Below are positions 8,942 to 18,677 of a DNA stretch of 64,000 nucleotides, piece after piece (within the stretch, counting starts at the first letter, position 1; every line of letters starts with the position of its first letter). The notes under the pieces are model-generated. The model saw only the letters and a list, made by a program, of their open reading frames with translations. It did no database searches and was not told where the DNA came from. The stretch spans positions 101,327-165,326 of the forward strand of contig JAHLKD010000114.1 of the NCBI GenBank assembly GCA_025526935.1, given 5' to 3'. Source of the DNA: Cladochytrium replicatum (Eukaryota > Chytridiomycota > Chytridiomycetes > Cladochytriales > Cladochytriaceae). A program made the translations under genes and the position numbers.

Positions 8942-11622
8942 ATGACGAAGTCATCTGAGAAGGATTCGGTAGTTCTCGGCAGCAACCACTGGGAGTCTTC
9001 TGATACAATCAAGGAAATCGCAGCTTCAGCTGGCGGGCATCTGTCACCATTGCAGCATGAACATCTTCAAACTGACGTTCCAACGGCTGTCTGCCACGGA
9101 AGAGTGGAAAACTTGGAAAGCAGGGTCCCACAACAGTGGTGGAAAACTGTCTTTGCTGATGCGATGTACCTTAAGACGGATGGAGATGTCGTAGAAGATC
9201 CAGAGATAACGAAGGACGAAGTGGCTCTATTGGAGGCTGATCCGCACATTCGAGAAATCCTTCAGAAGGGGAGTGGTGGTTCGAAAGATCAACCTGGTGA
9301 GTAGATTGATTTGGGACGGACTACGGTCGTTTGTATTTAAATACGGTCTTGTCCTTAGCAAAAGTTCTGGATCTGTGCTGCGGACAAGGTCGTCACATTA
9401 TACATCTTGCAAGACAGTATCCGAATCTTCGTCTATATGGTCACGATCAGTCATCATACCTAATATCCCTTGGGGAAGAGAGAACAGCACAGCAGAACTT
9501 GGCAGCCCAGACATCATTCACTGTCGGGGACTGCCGCAAAATCCCATACCCAGATAGTTCCTTTGACCTGGTCTTGGTAATGGGGAACTCATTTGGTTAC
9601 TTTTCTGATGATGACGGAGATCGGATCGTCCTGAAAGAGATCAATAGGGTGCTGGTCCCTGGCGGCCGGGTCGTTCTAGATCTTACCGACGGGCGGTACA
9701 TGCGTGAAAACTTCATGCCACGAAGTTGGGAATGGATCGATGATACATGCTTTGTCTGTCGTGAGCGACAGCTCAGTAACGATGGTCTCCGTCTGCATTC
9801 TCGAGAAGTTGTGACAGTGACGACGCAAGGAGTAGTTAGGGATCAGTTCTACCAAGAGCGACTTTACAGTCGGTCAGAGATGAAGGAGCTGGTAGAGCAA
9901 TGTGGCTTTATTGTGCTAGCTGATGAGCAGGCGGAAGAAGATGCCGCTGTAATAACGAGCGCAAAGGAGCTGAGCAAGCGAAAAGAAGATCTCGGCATGA
10001 TGGAGCAGCGCTTGTTGGTTAAAGCCCAGAAGATGACCGTTACTGAAACATCACCCTCAAGGACCCTCGGGCTGCCTGAACACCCTCTTGATCGACGCAC
10101 CGGTGCACTCACCGCTCAAGCAGCAAAGCGTGTCACAATCACTCAACACACTCCAGCACCACCTCCATTCGAGAACCTTGTGGTTATTTTTGGAGACACT
10201 TCAAAACCATGTGTTGGAAAGTTCAATAACACATGGAACCAAGAGGACTTTGCGACTCGTCAGAATTTGCTGGACATTTTATACGACTTCTATCCTCAGC
10301 TTTCGGAAGCAGACGACGACGCCTCTAGCAGTGCTGCAACTTCAGACAGTGGCTCACTCAGTGCTTCTACTGCCACCAGCACCGCTTGCTCGTCTGCAGA
10401 TCGGAATGCAGCGTCCGCATTGACCCCTCAGTCGAACGGACCTGTACAAGCAGCCCAACATCAGACTGTTTCAACATCGCCTTCTGCTCAACTGGGACGA
10501 CTCACCCGACTTTCGGTATTGGACTGCCACAAAACACTCCACCATACTCTTGCTACCGCCTATCCTGCTCCGTCATTCGTGTTCAACCTTTGCGACGAAG
10601 GATTCGATAATGAAGCAACGCAAGAGCTTCACGTTCCTGCGATCCTCGATATGCTCAAAATCCCGTACACCGGAGCCGGACCCAACTGTCTTGCGTATTG
10701 CTATGACAAAGGTCTCGTTAGTCGAACCGCGCAAGCGCTCGGCGTCCCGACCCCAAAGGAAACGTACTTCTTTGCGGAGTCTAGCGCCAAGCGACAATCT
10801 ATAAAAGAGGAGGGCGAGAATGTCGACGTCGTGCAACTTGAAAACTCGTCTATCACTCTGCAATCTGAGCCGACCACCGAGGCAGAGATAGTTTCCGCAT
10901 CCAAGTTGTGCTCGAAGGATGTCGATCGTTTGCACTCCATTATTACAGAGGAGATTGGATACCCGGCGTTCATCAAACCACTCCGTGGTGACAACTCTCT
11001 TGGGATTACGGCGACCCGAGCTATCGTTACCGACAAAGAAAATCTCGCAACATCTTTACACGCTATCGTTCACGATCATGGAATTAATGACGTTATTGTT
11101 CAGGAATACTTGAGTGGAACAGAGTACACCATCGGCATGGTCGGTAACACCGGAACTGGGTTTCACTTCTTCCCCGTCCTCGAGGTTGACTACACAAAGA
11201 TCATCGAGAAGCAACTTCCGCCAATTCTCGGGTTCGAGTCGAAGTGGGACCCGAATTCGCCATACTGGACCGACATTTCTTTCCGTGAAGCTAAGGGCCT
11301 TCCGGTTGAAGTTGTGGAGGATATCAAGCGGTGGTGTATCCTTCTGTGGGAACGATTCGGGTGTCGAGACTATGCACGGTTTGACTTCCGCGCAGACATT
11401 CCCAACCCAGATGATGCTGATGGGAAGGGGAAATGGGGGCAGCGTGTTCCACAAGTCAGGTTGCTTGAGATCAACCCCAACCCGGGATGGTGCTGGGACG
11501 GTAAATTGGCACACATGGCCAAGCTGGAGGGTATCGAGTATAAGGATCTCATTCGGATGGTGTTGCAGGCAGCATGGGACAGATCATCTCATGGGAGCGA
11601 ATCAAACCCCACAAAACCCTGA
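8942..11622 (+). CDS. Bifunctional class I SAM methyltransferase / D-Ala-D-Ala ligase-like ATP-grasp protein
   Basis: Two exons (8942-9296, 9359-11622; 62-nt intron) give 872 aa in one continuous frame. Residues about 60-360 are a class I methyltransferase: QQWWKTVFADAMYLKTDGDV, then motif I VLDLCCGQGRHIIHLARQYP, the acidic loop YGHDQS, motif post-II VGDCRKIPYPDSSFDLVLVM, motif III NRVLVPGGRVVLD. Residues about 400-860 are an ATP-grasp ligase of the D-alanine-D-alanine ligase type: FVFNLCDEGFDNEATQELHV, GIPYTG-like KIPYTGAGPN, a DKGLVSRTAQALGVPTP helix, the ATP-binding YPAFIKPLRGDNSLGI, VQEYLSGTEYTIGM, and the Mg2+-binding LLEINPNPGWCWD. A Ser/Asp-rich insertion separates the subdomains. Substrates cannot be read; a peptide or amide bond-forming and methylating enzyme of a small-molecule pathway is inferred. 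No other pathway gene is adjacent. Confidence 0.85.
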
Positions 11623-11923
11623 TCACCATCGTTTTCACGGGTTGATGAAAGCAAAATGTACTTTATTGGGTTTAGACTAACGATATTTGTTGTCTCTTCT
11701 CTTCTGTGTCAATTTAGTTTCAAAATCATTTACCCTGTACACGAAACAAACGGTGAATGCTTCGAATCCTTTAAGTCTTTCTGTTTCTTTTAGGTTGTTC
11801 GTTTGATTAAAACTGACAATTTGAGACCCTTTGAACTACAATACAAAAACCCGTGAAAGACTGCGATTGCAAATGAAATCACATGTCTTTTTACATCAGT
11901 TCATCTGAATGAAGCTTCATGTG
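11623..11923. other. Intergenic, convergent 3' ends
   Basis: A 301-nt AT-rich gap between two convergent genes (the fusion enzyme on plus and the SLC35B2-like gene on minus). It should hold both 3' UTRs. I see no ORF, repeat or RNA gene. Confidence 0.5.
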
Positions 11924-13430
11924 CTAAGGACACTTGTCGTCGCTGGGAACAACAGCGACTGCAATTAGCTCTACCGGTTTGGCTATCGGATCTTTCAGAT
12001 GCTTGGACGAAAGGTCCTTTTCGGCACTCTCAAAGTCCAACTCTTTGATAGTTCCATCATTGGCACGCTTGACTCTTGGAGACCCTCCTTTCCCGGTCGT
12101 ACTTTTCGCCTGACTTCCTTTGTAGTAGAGTGCCGCAAACACAACAATGGCACCGATCCATTGAATGGGAGTGAGCGGATGAGCAAAGATCATTGCCGAG
12201 AGGAAAACAGAGATGAACTGGCGAGTGGTCATGATAGTGGAGAAAACGAGTGCGCCAAACTTTGAGGGATACGAGAGAATTAGAAATAAAAAATACAGGG
12301 ATATAAATATACAATAGAATGGTGTACCTCTTTGATGCAGATATAGATCATCATCTGGCCCAGGCTCGAGCAAAACGAAAGGGTCAGTGCATCCCAGATC
12401 ACATCTGGGTACTTTGCTGCAAAGGCGATGGCACCGGGAATTTTGTTTGGAGGGAGGTAGCCCTTTGACAGGAAAAGATCTAAGGGAACAAGAAGAACTG
12501 GCCGGAATGGTAAGATACTAGTGGTGACCGGTCGTTGCCAGCGACTTACGTCCGACGCTGATAATCATTGAGCACAGACTAATGTACAGCATTTGATTGT
12601 ACGTTGTCATTTCGTAGCCTTTGAAGAGACGCTCTTGTGCAGTGGATGTAAAGCCGTCGAAGAACAAGTATGTTGACATGAGTATCAAACCGATGATGGT
12701 GTCGCTACGATCTGACCCGGACGAGGAGTTCTGAACCAGATTTATCGATTAATTTTTGGTTTCAGTTGTTCAATCTCAAAACAACGTACCCCGCATGTTA
12801 GAAACAGGGTGCATCCAGCGGTGATCGCCAGTGCGGCGAAATAGTCCTTCGTGCTGTACTTGACCTTTCTGCCGCCCACGCAGCATCCAGTAGCTCCAAT
12901 GATCATCACGGGAATCATTTTCGCACATTTTCCAAGTGTCTGCGTTGGGAAGCTGACATACTTGAGGGCTTCGTATTGGGAGAATGTGCTCGCAAAATTT
13001 GATCCCGCAATGGCAAAGTAGGACAAAATCGGAGCAACGGGAAGCCATAGCGATCTCATGTTGGACGCTGGCAAAGATCCAGGTCCGGAGAATAAGATGT
13101 CTATGATGGACTTTTTGGCGAGCATTATGACGGCCACGATCACGCTGACAATCCGATTGATGAGGACCAGCAATGCTGTGTCTTGGAACTTTTCACCGGA
13201 TTCGCCTGGATTTGGAAAGGACAGGAGGTTCAAAACGCCATTTGTGTGGAGATCAGGCCAGCGATCTGTAAATTACCATATGGTTTCGTCATGATCCTTT
13301 CCTGCATGACTCCGTAGCCAACGAACAGAGAGATCATGGAGCTGGCTACAAAGATAAGGCGAAGGAGGCGGCTCGATCGCAGTGATCCGCCTGGACAACA
13401 TGCCGTTAACCTGGCACCCATTTCGCTCAT
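11924..13430 (-). CDS. SLC35B2: SLC35B2-like PAPS / nucleotide-sugar transporter
   Basis: Five exons (13430-13277, 13205-12790, 12730-12550, 12479-12328, 12259-11924) give 412 aa with about ten hydrophobic helices. Diagnostic segments of the SLC35B family are YGVMQERIMTKPYG in helix 1, SQYEALKYVSFPTQTLGKCA with KMIPVMIIG in the middle, FDGFTSTAQERLFKGYEMT, and TIMTTRQFISVFLSAMIFAH near the end. FPTQTLGK and FTSTAQE match the SLC35B2/slalom group, which imports 3'-phosphoadenosine 5'-phosphosulfate into the Golgi for sulfation; HUT1/SLC35B1 is the alternative. The tail is charged and lacks a clear KKxx signal. The ATG at 13430 gives a standard short cytosolic N-terminus. Confidence 0.85.
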
Positions 13431-13639
13431 TCGTGTTGAAGAATGGCTTAGAGAACGGCGTTTTTACGAATCTCTGTTCTGTTTTCAGATTTTCAGACAT
13501 GAATATGCAGGTCGTTATTCCCAAATATCCTCGCATTGCAGTTCATCCCACCTTGCTTTCCATACACTGCACATGCTGAATTTTGTACAAATTCGGACTC
13601 CGGTCGGGGAAGATTGGCGAGGTTGAGCCACGTGGAATT

Positions 13640-15715
13640 GCAGTTTCGTCATCAGATGTTGCGGGTGAGTCCATTGAGGCAGAATGAGACCGAAGCATGC
13701 TCAGCTGCGTTCTTTAAGGAGTCTGCACATGCATCTAATCCATCCAAGTTGGATGAATCTCCGTTGTGTACAAAACTTTGGATGCTTTGCGAAAGAACAA
13801 TGTCGACATCGCAAGTGCCGCCATCAAGACATTTGTGAGCGAGACCAGTGCCCAATCTGGGAAAGGATGCCAGCTTCTTGAAACCCGCTTCATTAAGATT
13901 AAGCAACGATGTACTCGGTCCTACCATTTTTCTCCGCTCAGCTTAAAACCATTGTGGAGTTGATTGTAGCCGAATATTGTACATTACAAAGAACGGGACA
14001 CGCGCTGGACATCGGGGGGTGGGGTAGTGAGCTAAACCCGTTGCTGAGAAGGAAACATAGCATCAGCGAAAACCTCGGAGATCTGCATTTGAACGGCACC
14101 AACACTCGATTCAACTGGATTAATGAGCCGAACGATGTTGATGGCCAAACTACCCTGCACATTGCCTCAAAGTTGGGTCGATCTGACATCCTTAAACTGA
14201 TGTTTGAGACGCACATCTTTGACGACCCGTTACCTGACTCAGGTGGAAAGACGGCAGCCGATCTCGCGAGTAATGAACAGGCTGCAGAAGTCATCCGTGG
14301 CTGATCTCGCTGAAGCACAGCATCATGAATCTTTAGAGCAAAACGGGCCATCTCAAACGGATGTCACTGGACAGTTTGCCGACGAAAGCCGTACTGAAGA
14401 ACCCAGCTGGGGAAGACACTACTGCTGCACTTGCACCTCCTGCCAAGCTTGATGAAATCATGCCCTCGCGACCATCATTGGCAGCTTCGGAAGCTTCGGG
14501 AGCTTCACTATCCAAGATGCGCGCCAGTCAAGATATCTTCTATGAAGCGCCAACGCATTTCAATGGACAACAGGCGAATAGCAAATCTTGGCGATGAAGA
14601 CGAAGATGAGTTTTATGATGCGTTTGACAAAAGTCCGAAGATGCCCATCGCCGCTACTAGAGTTAACAAATGCCACCACAGCTCCCACAAAGAACTCAAA
14701 CTCTCACATCATAGAGAAGATGTTTGGGTTCGAGGTTTACAACCCAGAAGATGATGACAAAATTGTACAACCGAGGAGCCTATTTCGATTCAGCACATGG
14801 GGCTCTCGAGAAGGCAGTCGCAAAAGCTCTATTCGTTTCAGCGGACGACCTTGCGGAGTCGATGAATGGGTATGCACCGTTCAGTCAAGCTTGTACACGA
14901 TTGCCTTTGGACCCCAGTGTGCCATTTGACATCCGGTGCGTTCTTCTCAAATAAATAAAAAAAAGATCGACGAATGTTTGTAAACATTCTGACAATTCGT
15001 TCAAGCCTATATCAGTGCTTGCCATTGTGAGTCCTCAGATTACTTGTTTTGGACGGAGGTCAACTTCAAATCAAGTTCTGGGGGAAGAGCCTTGCAATTC
15101 ATCCCCTGGGGTCATGCCATGTCCGACTTCGTTTATACGGTCCGAGCGCGGGGGAATGTGATTCGGTCTGAGGTATGCAAAAAGTCAATGCTCCCTTTGG
15201 ATAAAACTAAGGCATTTCGATAAAGCATTACAGCTGGAGGAAAGTGACAACATGCTTGACCAACCTCATTGTTCGGCAAGATGTGTGGATCGATCACTTT
15301 GTCGACCTCACATGTCGAGACTGGTGGACCGGCCGAAGAGGGCACCCTGACGTACAAGCCAAAGTCCGTCTGTGGATGGTTCAGCTTGGGGAAGGGGGGA
15401 GTGGTGGTGGCGAGGATTCAAGCAGCAGCTTGGAAAGCGCAGACAGCGAAATTGTGGGCGTCGTCAACGACAACACCGGATAGTGCGCTACGAGGTCCGC
15501 GGATACTGGGGGCATCGCGCTGATCGCCCACGTCACTCCCGGCACCACTGGATCCCGCGGGATCTCTTCTCCACTCCGCGGACGTGGAAAGCGCAGGAGG
15601 AGATTGGGGAGGAGAGGTGGATCCCACGGTGGTTTGTGAGAGAGGCCAGCGCCTTGGAAGTGCATTTGAAATTTACGTGTGAGTATTGGAAAATACGCAG
15701 TGTAGTTAGGAAGGA
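13640..15715 (+). pseudogene. Decayed OSH1-type ankyrin/oxysterol-binding protein
   Basis: Fragments in collinear order match an OSH1-like lipid-transfer protein (ankyrin repeats, then an acidic linker, then an oxysterol-binding domain). At 13909-14304 an ankyrin repeat reads DGQTTLHIASKLGRSDILKL followed by SGGKTAADLASNEQAAEVI. Near 14580 comes DEDEDEFYDAFDKS. From 15005 the sterol domain appears, broken across frames. CHCESSDYLFWTEVNFKS is in one frame and KFWGKSLAIHPLGSCHVRLR in the next. WRKVTTCLTNLIV then runs into a frame break before WIDHF, TLTYKPKSVCGWFSLGKGG is in another frame, and IVRYEVRGYWGH in a third. No splice sites explain these one- and two-base shifts within conserved blocks. 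Neighbouring genes are intact, so this is decay rather than poor sequence. A functional OSH protein would extract and move sterols and PI4P at membrane contacts. Confidence 0.75.
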
Positions 15716-15720
15716 GGAAG

Positions 15721-16473
15721 ATGGCCAGAGTAGGTGCTGAATGTCCGTGATCTGCAACGTAAGACAGTTTTTTGCGGGTGTTTTAACTCTTGATCTGGGA
15801 GGGCCAGCCACATCCGAGCACGTGAACACAATGAGCACGGTTGAACTGGCGAGTTGAAAAGCGTTTCGTTGACGAATTGTTGCTGACGGGAGAAGCACTC
15901 CTTTAGGTACCAAAGGGCGAGGAGGTCGACGAGGAGGTGACATGGGAGGACCAGCAAAATATCAACGCGTTCCGTAACCTGAACGACAAGCTGGAGTCGT
16001 TGGAAACCAAATATGACGACTTGAAGGTACCGAGGGATTGTGTGCACACACACACTGCACAGACAATCATTATCTGCACTTATTGATCTGAGCGCTGACG
16101 GTGACACCTCAAATTTTTCCAGAGAGAGAAGGAATATCTTGACGACCTTTCGACCGAGCTTGAGCTCGCCGATGAAGATGAACTTATCAAGTAGGCCATT
16201 TCTCTCCATCAGCTTTCATTGCTTTGGGGTCTCCATCAGCTTTCACTGCTTTGGGATCTTAACAGTTCATCTCTTAACAGATACAAGATCGGAGATGCCT
16301 TCGTATCGCTCCCACTTGATAAATGCCAATCGAGAATAGAGTCTGAGCAGGCAAAGTTGAGCGAGCACGTGGAGGCGATGTCGTCGTCGATTGCAGATGT
16401 ACATGATAAGATGGCAAAGTTGAAGGCCGTTCTGTATAGGAAGTTTGGAAAGTCGATCAATCTCGAGAAATAG
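15721..16473 (+). CDS. PFDN4: Prefoldin subunit 4
   Basis: Four exons (15721-15729, 15907-16026, 16123-16190, 16281-16473) give 129 aa, the normal length for a beta-type prefoldin. VTWEDQQNINAFRNLNDKLE, LADEDELIKYKIGDAFVSLP and the closing KLKAVLYRKFGKSINLEK align with PFDN4/Gim3: two long coiled-coil helices around a beta hairpin. Prefoldin is the cytosolic hexamer that delivers unfolded actin and tubulin to the chaperonin CCT. The nine-base first exon (Met-Ala-Arg) is inferred from a good donor at 15730 and the acceptor TTTAG at 15906; the remaining exons are certain. Intron 3 contains a duplicated stretch and two TCTTAACAG acceptors. Tail-to-tail with CYT1. Confidence 0.9.
16204..16280 (+). 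repeat. Intronic 27-nt-period duplication and tandem acceptor sites in prefoldin intron 3
   Basis: CTCCATCAGCTTTCATTGCT (from 16204) is repeated with one mismatch from 16231. Just downstream the acceptor TCTTAACAG occurs twice, ending at 16265 and at 16280. The 15-nt difference is in frame and free of stops. Confidence 0.8.
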
Positions 16474-16605
16474 AGACTTTTACTTTTCATTCAGGCCGTC
16501 GTGTGGACCCCACATTTTACGCAATAAAACACCTCTCTGGTGTCAGCCGTGTATTCCAGAATCCCAAAACGACAAGAGCGACATATGAATTTTTGTGTGC
16601 AAGGT

Positions 16606-17925
16606 TTACACTTTCCGCACGCCAGCCAAGTCCGGACGGTACACGACCTTCCTGGTCTTGACGTACGACCACTTATGCCTCTTCCACCACACCGACAATC
16701 CAATACCGATCGAGCAGATGAACAGCGACTTCAGACCCATCCTCTTGCGGTCATCGTGCTCGGGGTATGATGCCCAGCTCAGGAACGTCGAAACGTCCTT
16801 GGCAAGTTGGGATGCATTGTTGGGTGATCCGTCCTCGTAATCTACCACCTCGTCGTACAAGTTACGGGCCATTCCGATCGCACCGCCGGGGAAGTAGGGA
16901 TTGTAGTGCAAGCCCTCACGGATTTTGACTCCCGCCGGAGGGTCGCAGTATCCAGTCAAGATGGAGAAGATGTAGTCCTTAAAAAAAGCATCATTCAAAA
17001 AGTGGGACAATATTTTCGTTTAGTGTGGCCACCTCTTCACCGTGACGAGCCTTGTTGATGCAGCTCATATCAGGAGGGTAGGCACCGTTGTTGGCAGCAC
17101 GGGCAGCCTCTTCGTTGGGGTACGGGGATGGGAAGTAGTCAGATGGCTAATTGAGAAAGGGGATTCAGACGAAATTGCATTTGTGGTCAAGCTATAGTTT
17201 CTTACCCTGCCCGGACGTTTGAAGTATTCACCGTTCTCGTCTGGACCGTCTGTGTACTCGTACTCGGCAGCGATCGCCTTCACTTCAGCGTCGGTGTGAG
17301 TGACACCGATGAGGTTACGGAAGGCGACAAGCTTCATGGAGTGGCACGCAGAGCACACTTCCTTGTACACCTGGTACCCACGACGAAGGCTACAGATGAC
17401 CAAGTAAATTAGTAAACGTTTTCCGACCATCGAAAAGTTCCAAAGACTCTCCAAAAAATTCGAAAAAAATCCCGACTATGCTGGGCCCACCCCAAAGAGA
17501 CATTCTACATACGCGGCGTGGTCATAGCTCTTCCAGGGCTTCCTGTGCTCCCAGGGGTAGTGTGGTGCGTGCAAACCGTGAGCGGCGTCCGAAAAAGCCT
17601 GCGCTTCTGGAAGCAGAGGCAAGGCAATTTTCGTCATACCGAGTCCGACGATCGAAGCCTGAATTCCCTGACGCATCTTCCAGATCCCCTCATACACTGG
17701 CTCGAGACGTTCATCGGTCAAAACGTATTCCGAAGTCAAGTAGCCGACTACACCGCACACGGAAGCTGTCTTAGCGAACCAGAGGGCGGCGTCGCGACGG
17801 GTTTCGCCGAACGGACCACCGGACGGAGTGGCGGCCGAGGGATTTGGTGCAGCCGATGCAAAGCGTTTGGGAGCGACCCTGCACGCAGCAGTGCGGCCGG
17901 AGCGGATTGAAACGGAAGAGAACAT
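16606..17925 (-). CDS. CYT1: Cytochrome c1, mitochondrial
   Basis: Four exons (17925-17513, 17389-17206, 17146-17033, 16977-16606) give 360 aa. The start [20 protein letters not shown] is a basic, Ser/Arg-rich mitochondrial presequence, followed by a hydrophobic sorting stretch ([17 protein letters not shown]). The heme-attachment motif is CSACH in [19 protein letters not shown]. The region [20 protein letters not shown], the PPDMS loop and the distal-ligand region are conserved. A single C-terminal anchor ([18 protein letters not shown]) precedes [15 protein letters not shown]. Cytochrome c1 is the heme c subunit of complex III, carrying electrons from the Rieske protein to cytochrome c. In-frame codons continue upstream to 18054 but the presequence fixes the ATG at 17925. 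It is divergent from the hemocyanin-like gene. Confidence 0.95.
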
Positions 17926-18677
17926 CTCTGTTTGGAAGGTGCGAAGAAATCGATCGACAAAGAGTGAGTCAAAAGGAAGACATGCGTATTGAGAAATTGA
18001 AAGGCTGAGAAATTCTCGATCGAATCTCGGATTTACTGGGGAGCAGCGATGCAAGAGTGCTGGTCATATGGCATGGGATTGTTATACCTGTGTTCAGAAA
18101 GGACACCAGCACACAGACAGACACAGCCGGGTTAAGCCGACACGAAAAAGCAGGCCAGGAACCCTAGTAAGTGGTAACCCTAGCTACGATGATAGCGTAA
18201 CGGATTTGGATCTGTGCCAGTACCAGTAGTACAATTCAACCAGGCACCGATCCCACAAATATGAGCACCTCCAACATTATTATCTGCAGTCCCGTTATTA
18301 ACCGGTGGGTCGGTGGGTGGGTGGCACACTGCTCCCATTCGTCAGTGTTGGATGTTGTGCGTGATTTTCGCTGTTCGTTGGCTGTTGACGGCAGACAACA
18401 CGCGTATCATCGGAAAACATCACTCTCAACCACAGGCTAGCGATGATCCGCGATACATGGACCCACTGGTTGACCCAACCGCACATCTACACGCTCTACC
18501 TCCGTCCCCCTCCCTTCCCCTGCTATTTTTAGTGTTCTATCTGCTCAGACCAACTGCCAGCCTTTATGTCACGTGCCAGCCCTGTTCTTTAATTTAACCA
18601 TATCTTCTTAAAGTGCTCCTGCTACTTAAACCGTGCAGGCACCTCGTAAACTCTCCAACTTTGTATTGCATTCGGAA
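17926..18677. promoter_or_regulatory. Divergent promoter region between CYT1 and the hemocyanin-like gene
   Basis: About 750 nt with no credible ORF, shared by two divergent genes. It contains a G-rich run at 18304-18324 (GGTGGGTCGGTGGGTGGGTGG) able to form a G-quadruplex, an E-box-like CACGTG near 18570, and CT-rich stretches around 18495-18530. I see no clear TATA box for CYT1. Confidence 0.4.

Noticed and set aside
16491-16703. Cys-rich minus-strand ORF with several CxxC pairs ([16 protein letters not shown]), zinc-ribbon-like
   Set aside because: It overlaps the conserved C-terminus of cytochrome c1 in another frame and runs into the convergent 3' UTR; the cysteines are a by-product of that frame.
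17926-18054. In-frame upstream ATG for cytochrome c1
   Set aside because: The extra residues lack mitochondrial presequence character, while [17 protein letters not shown] does have it.
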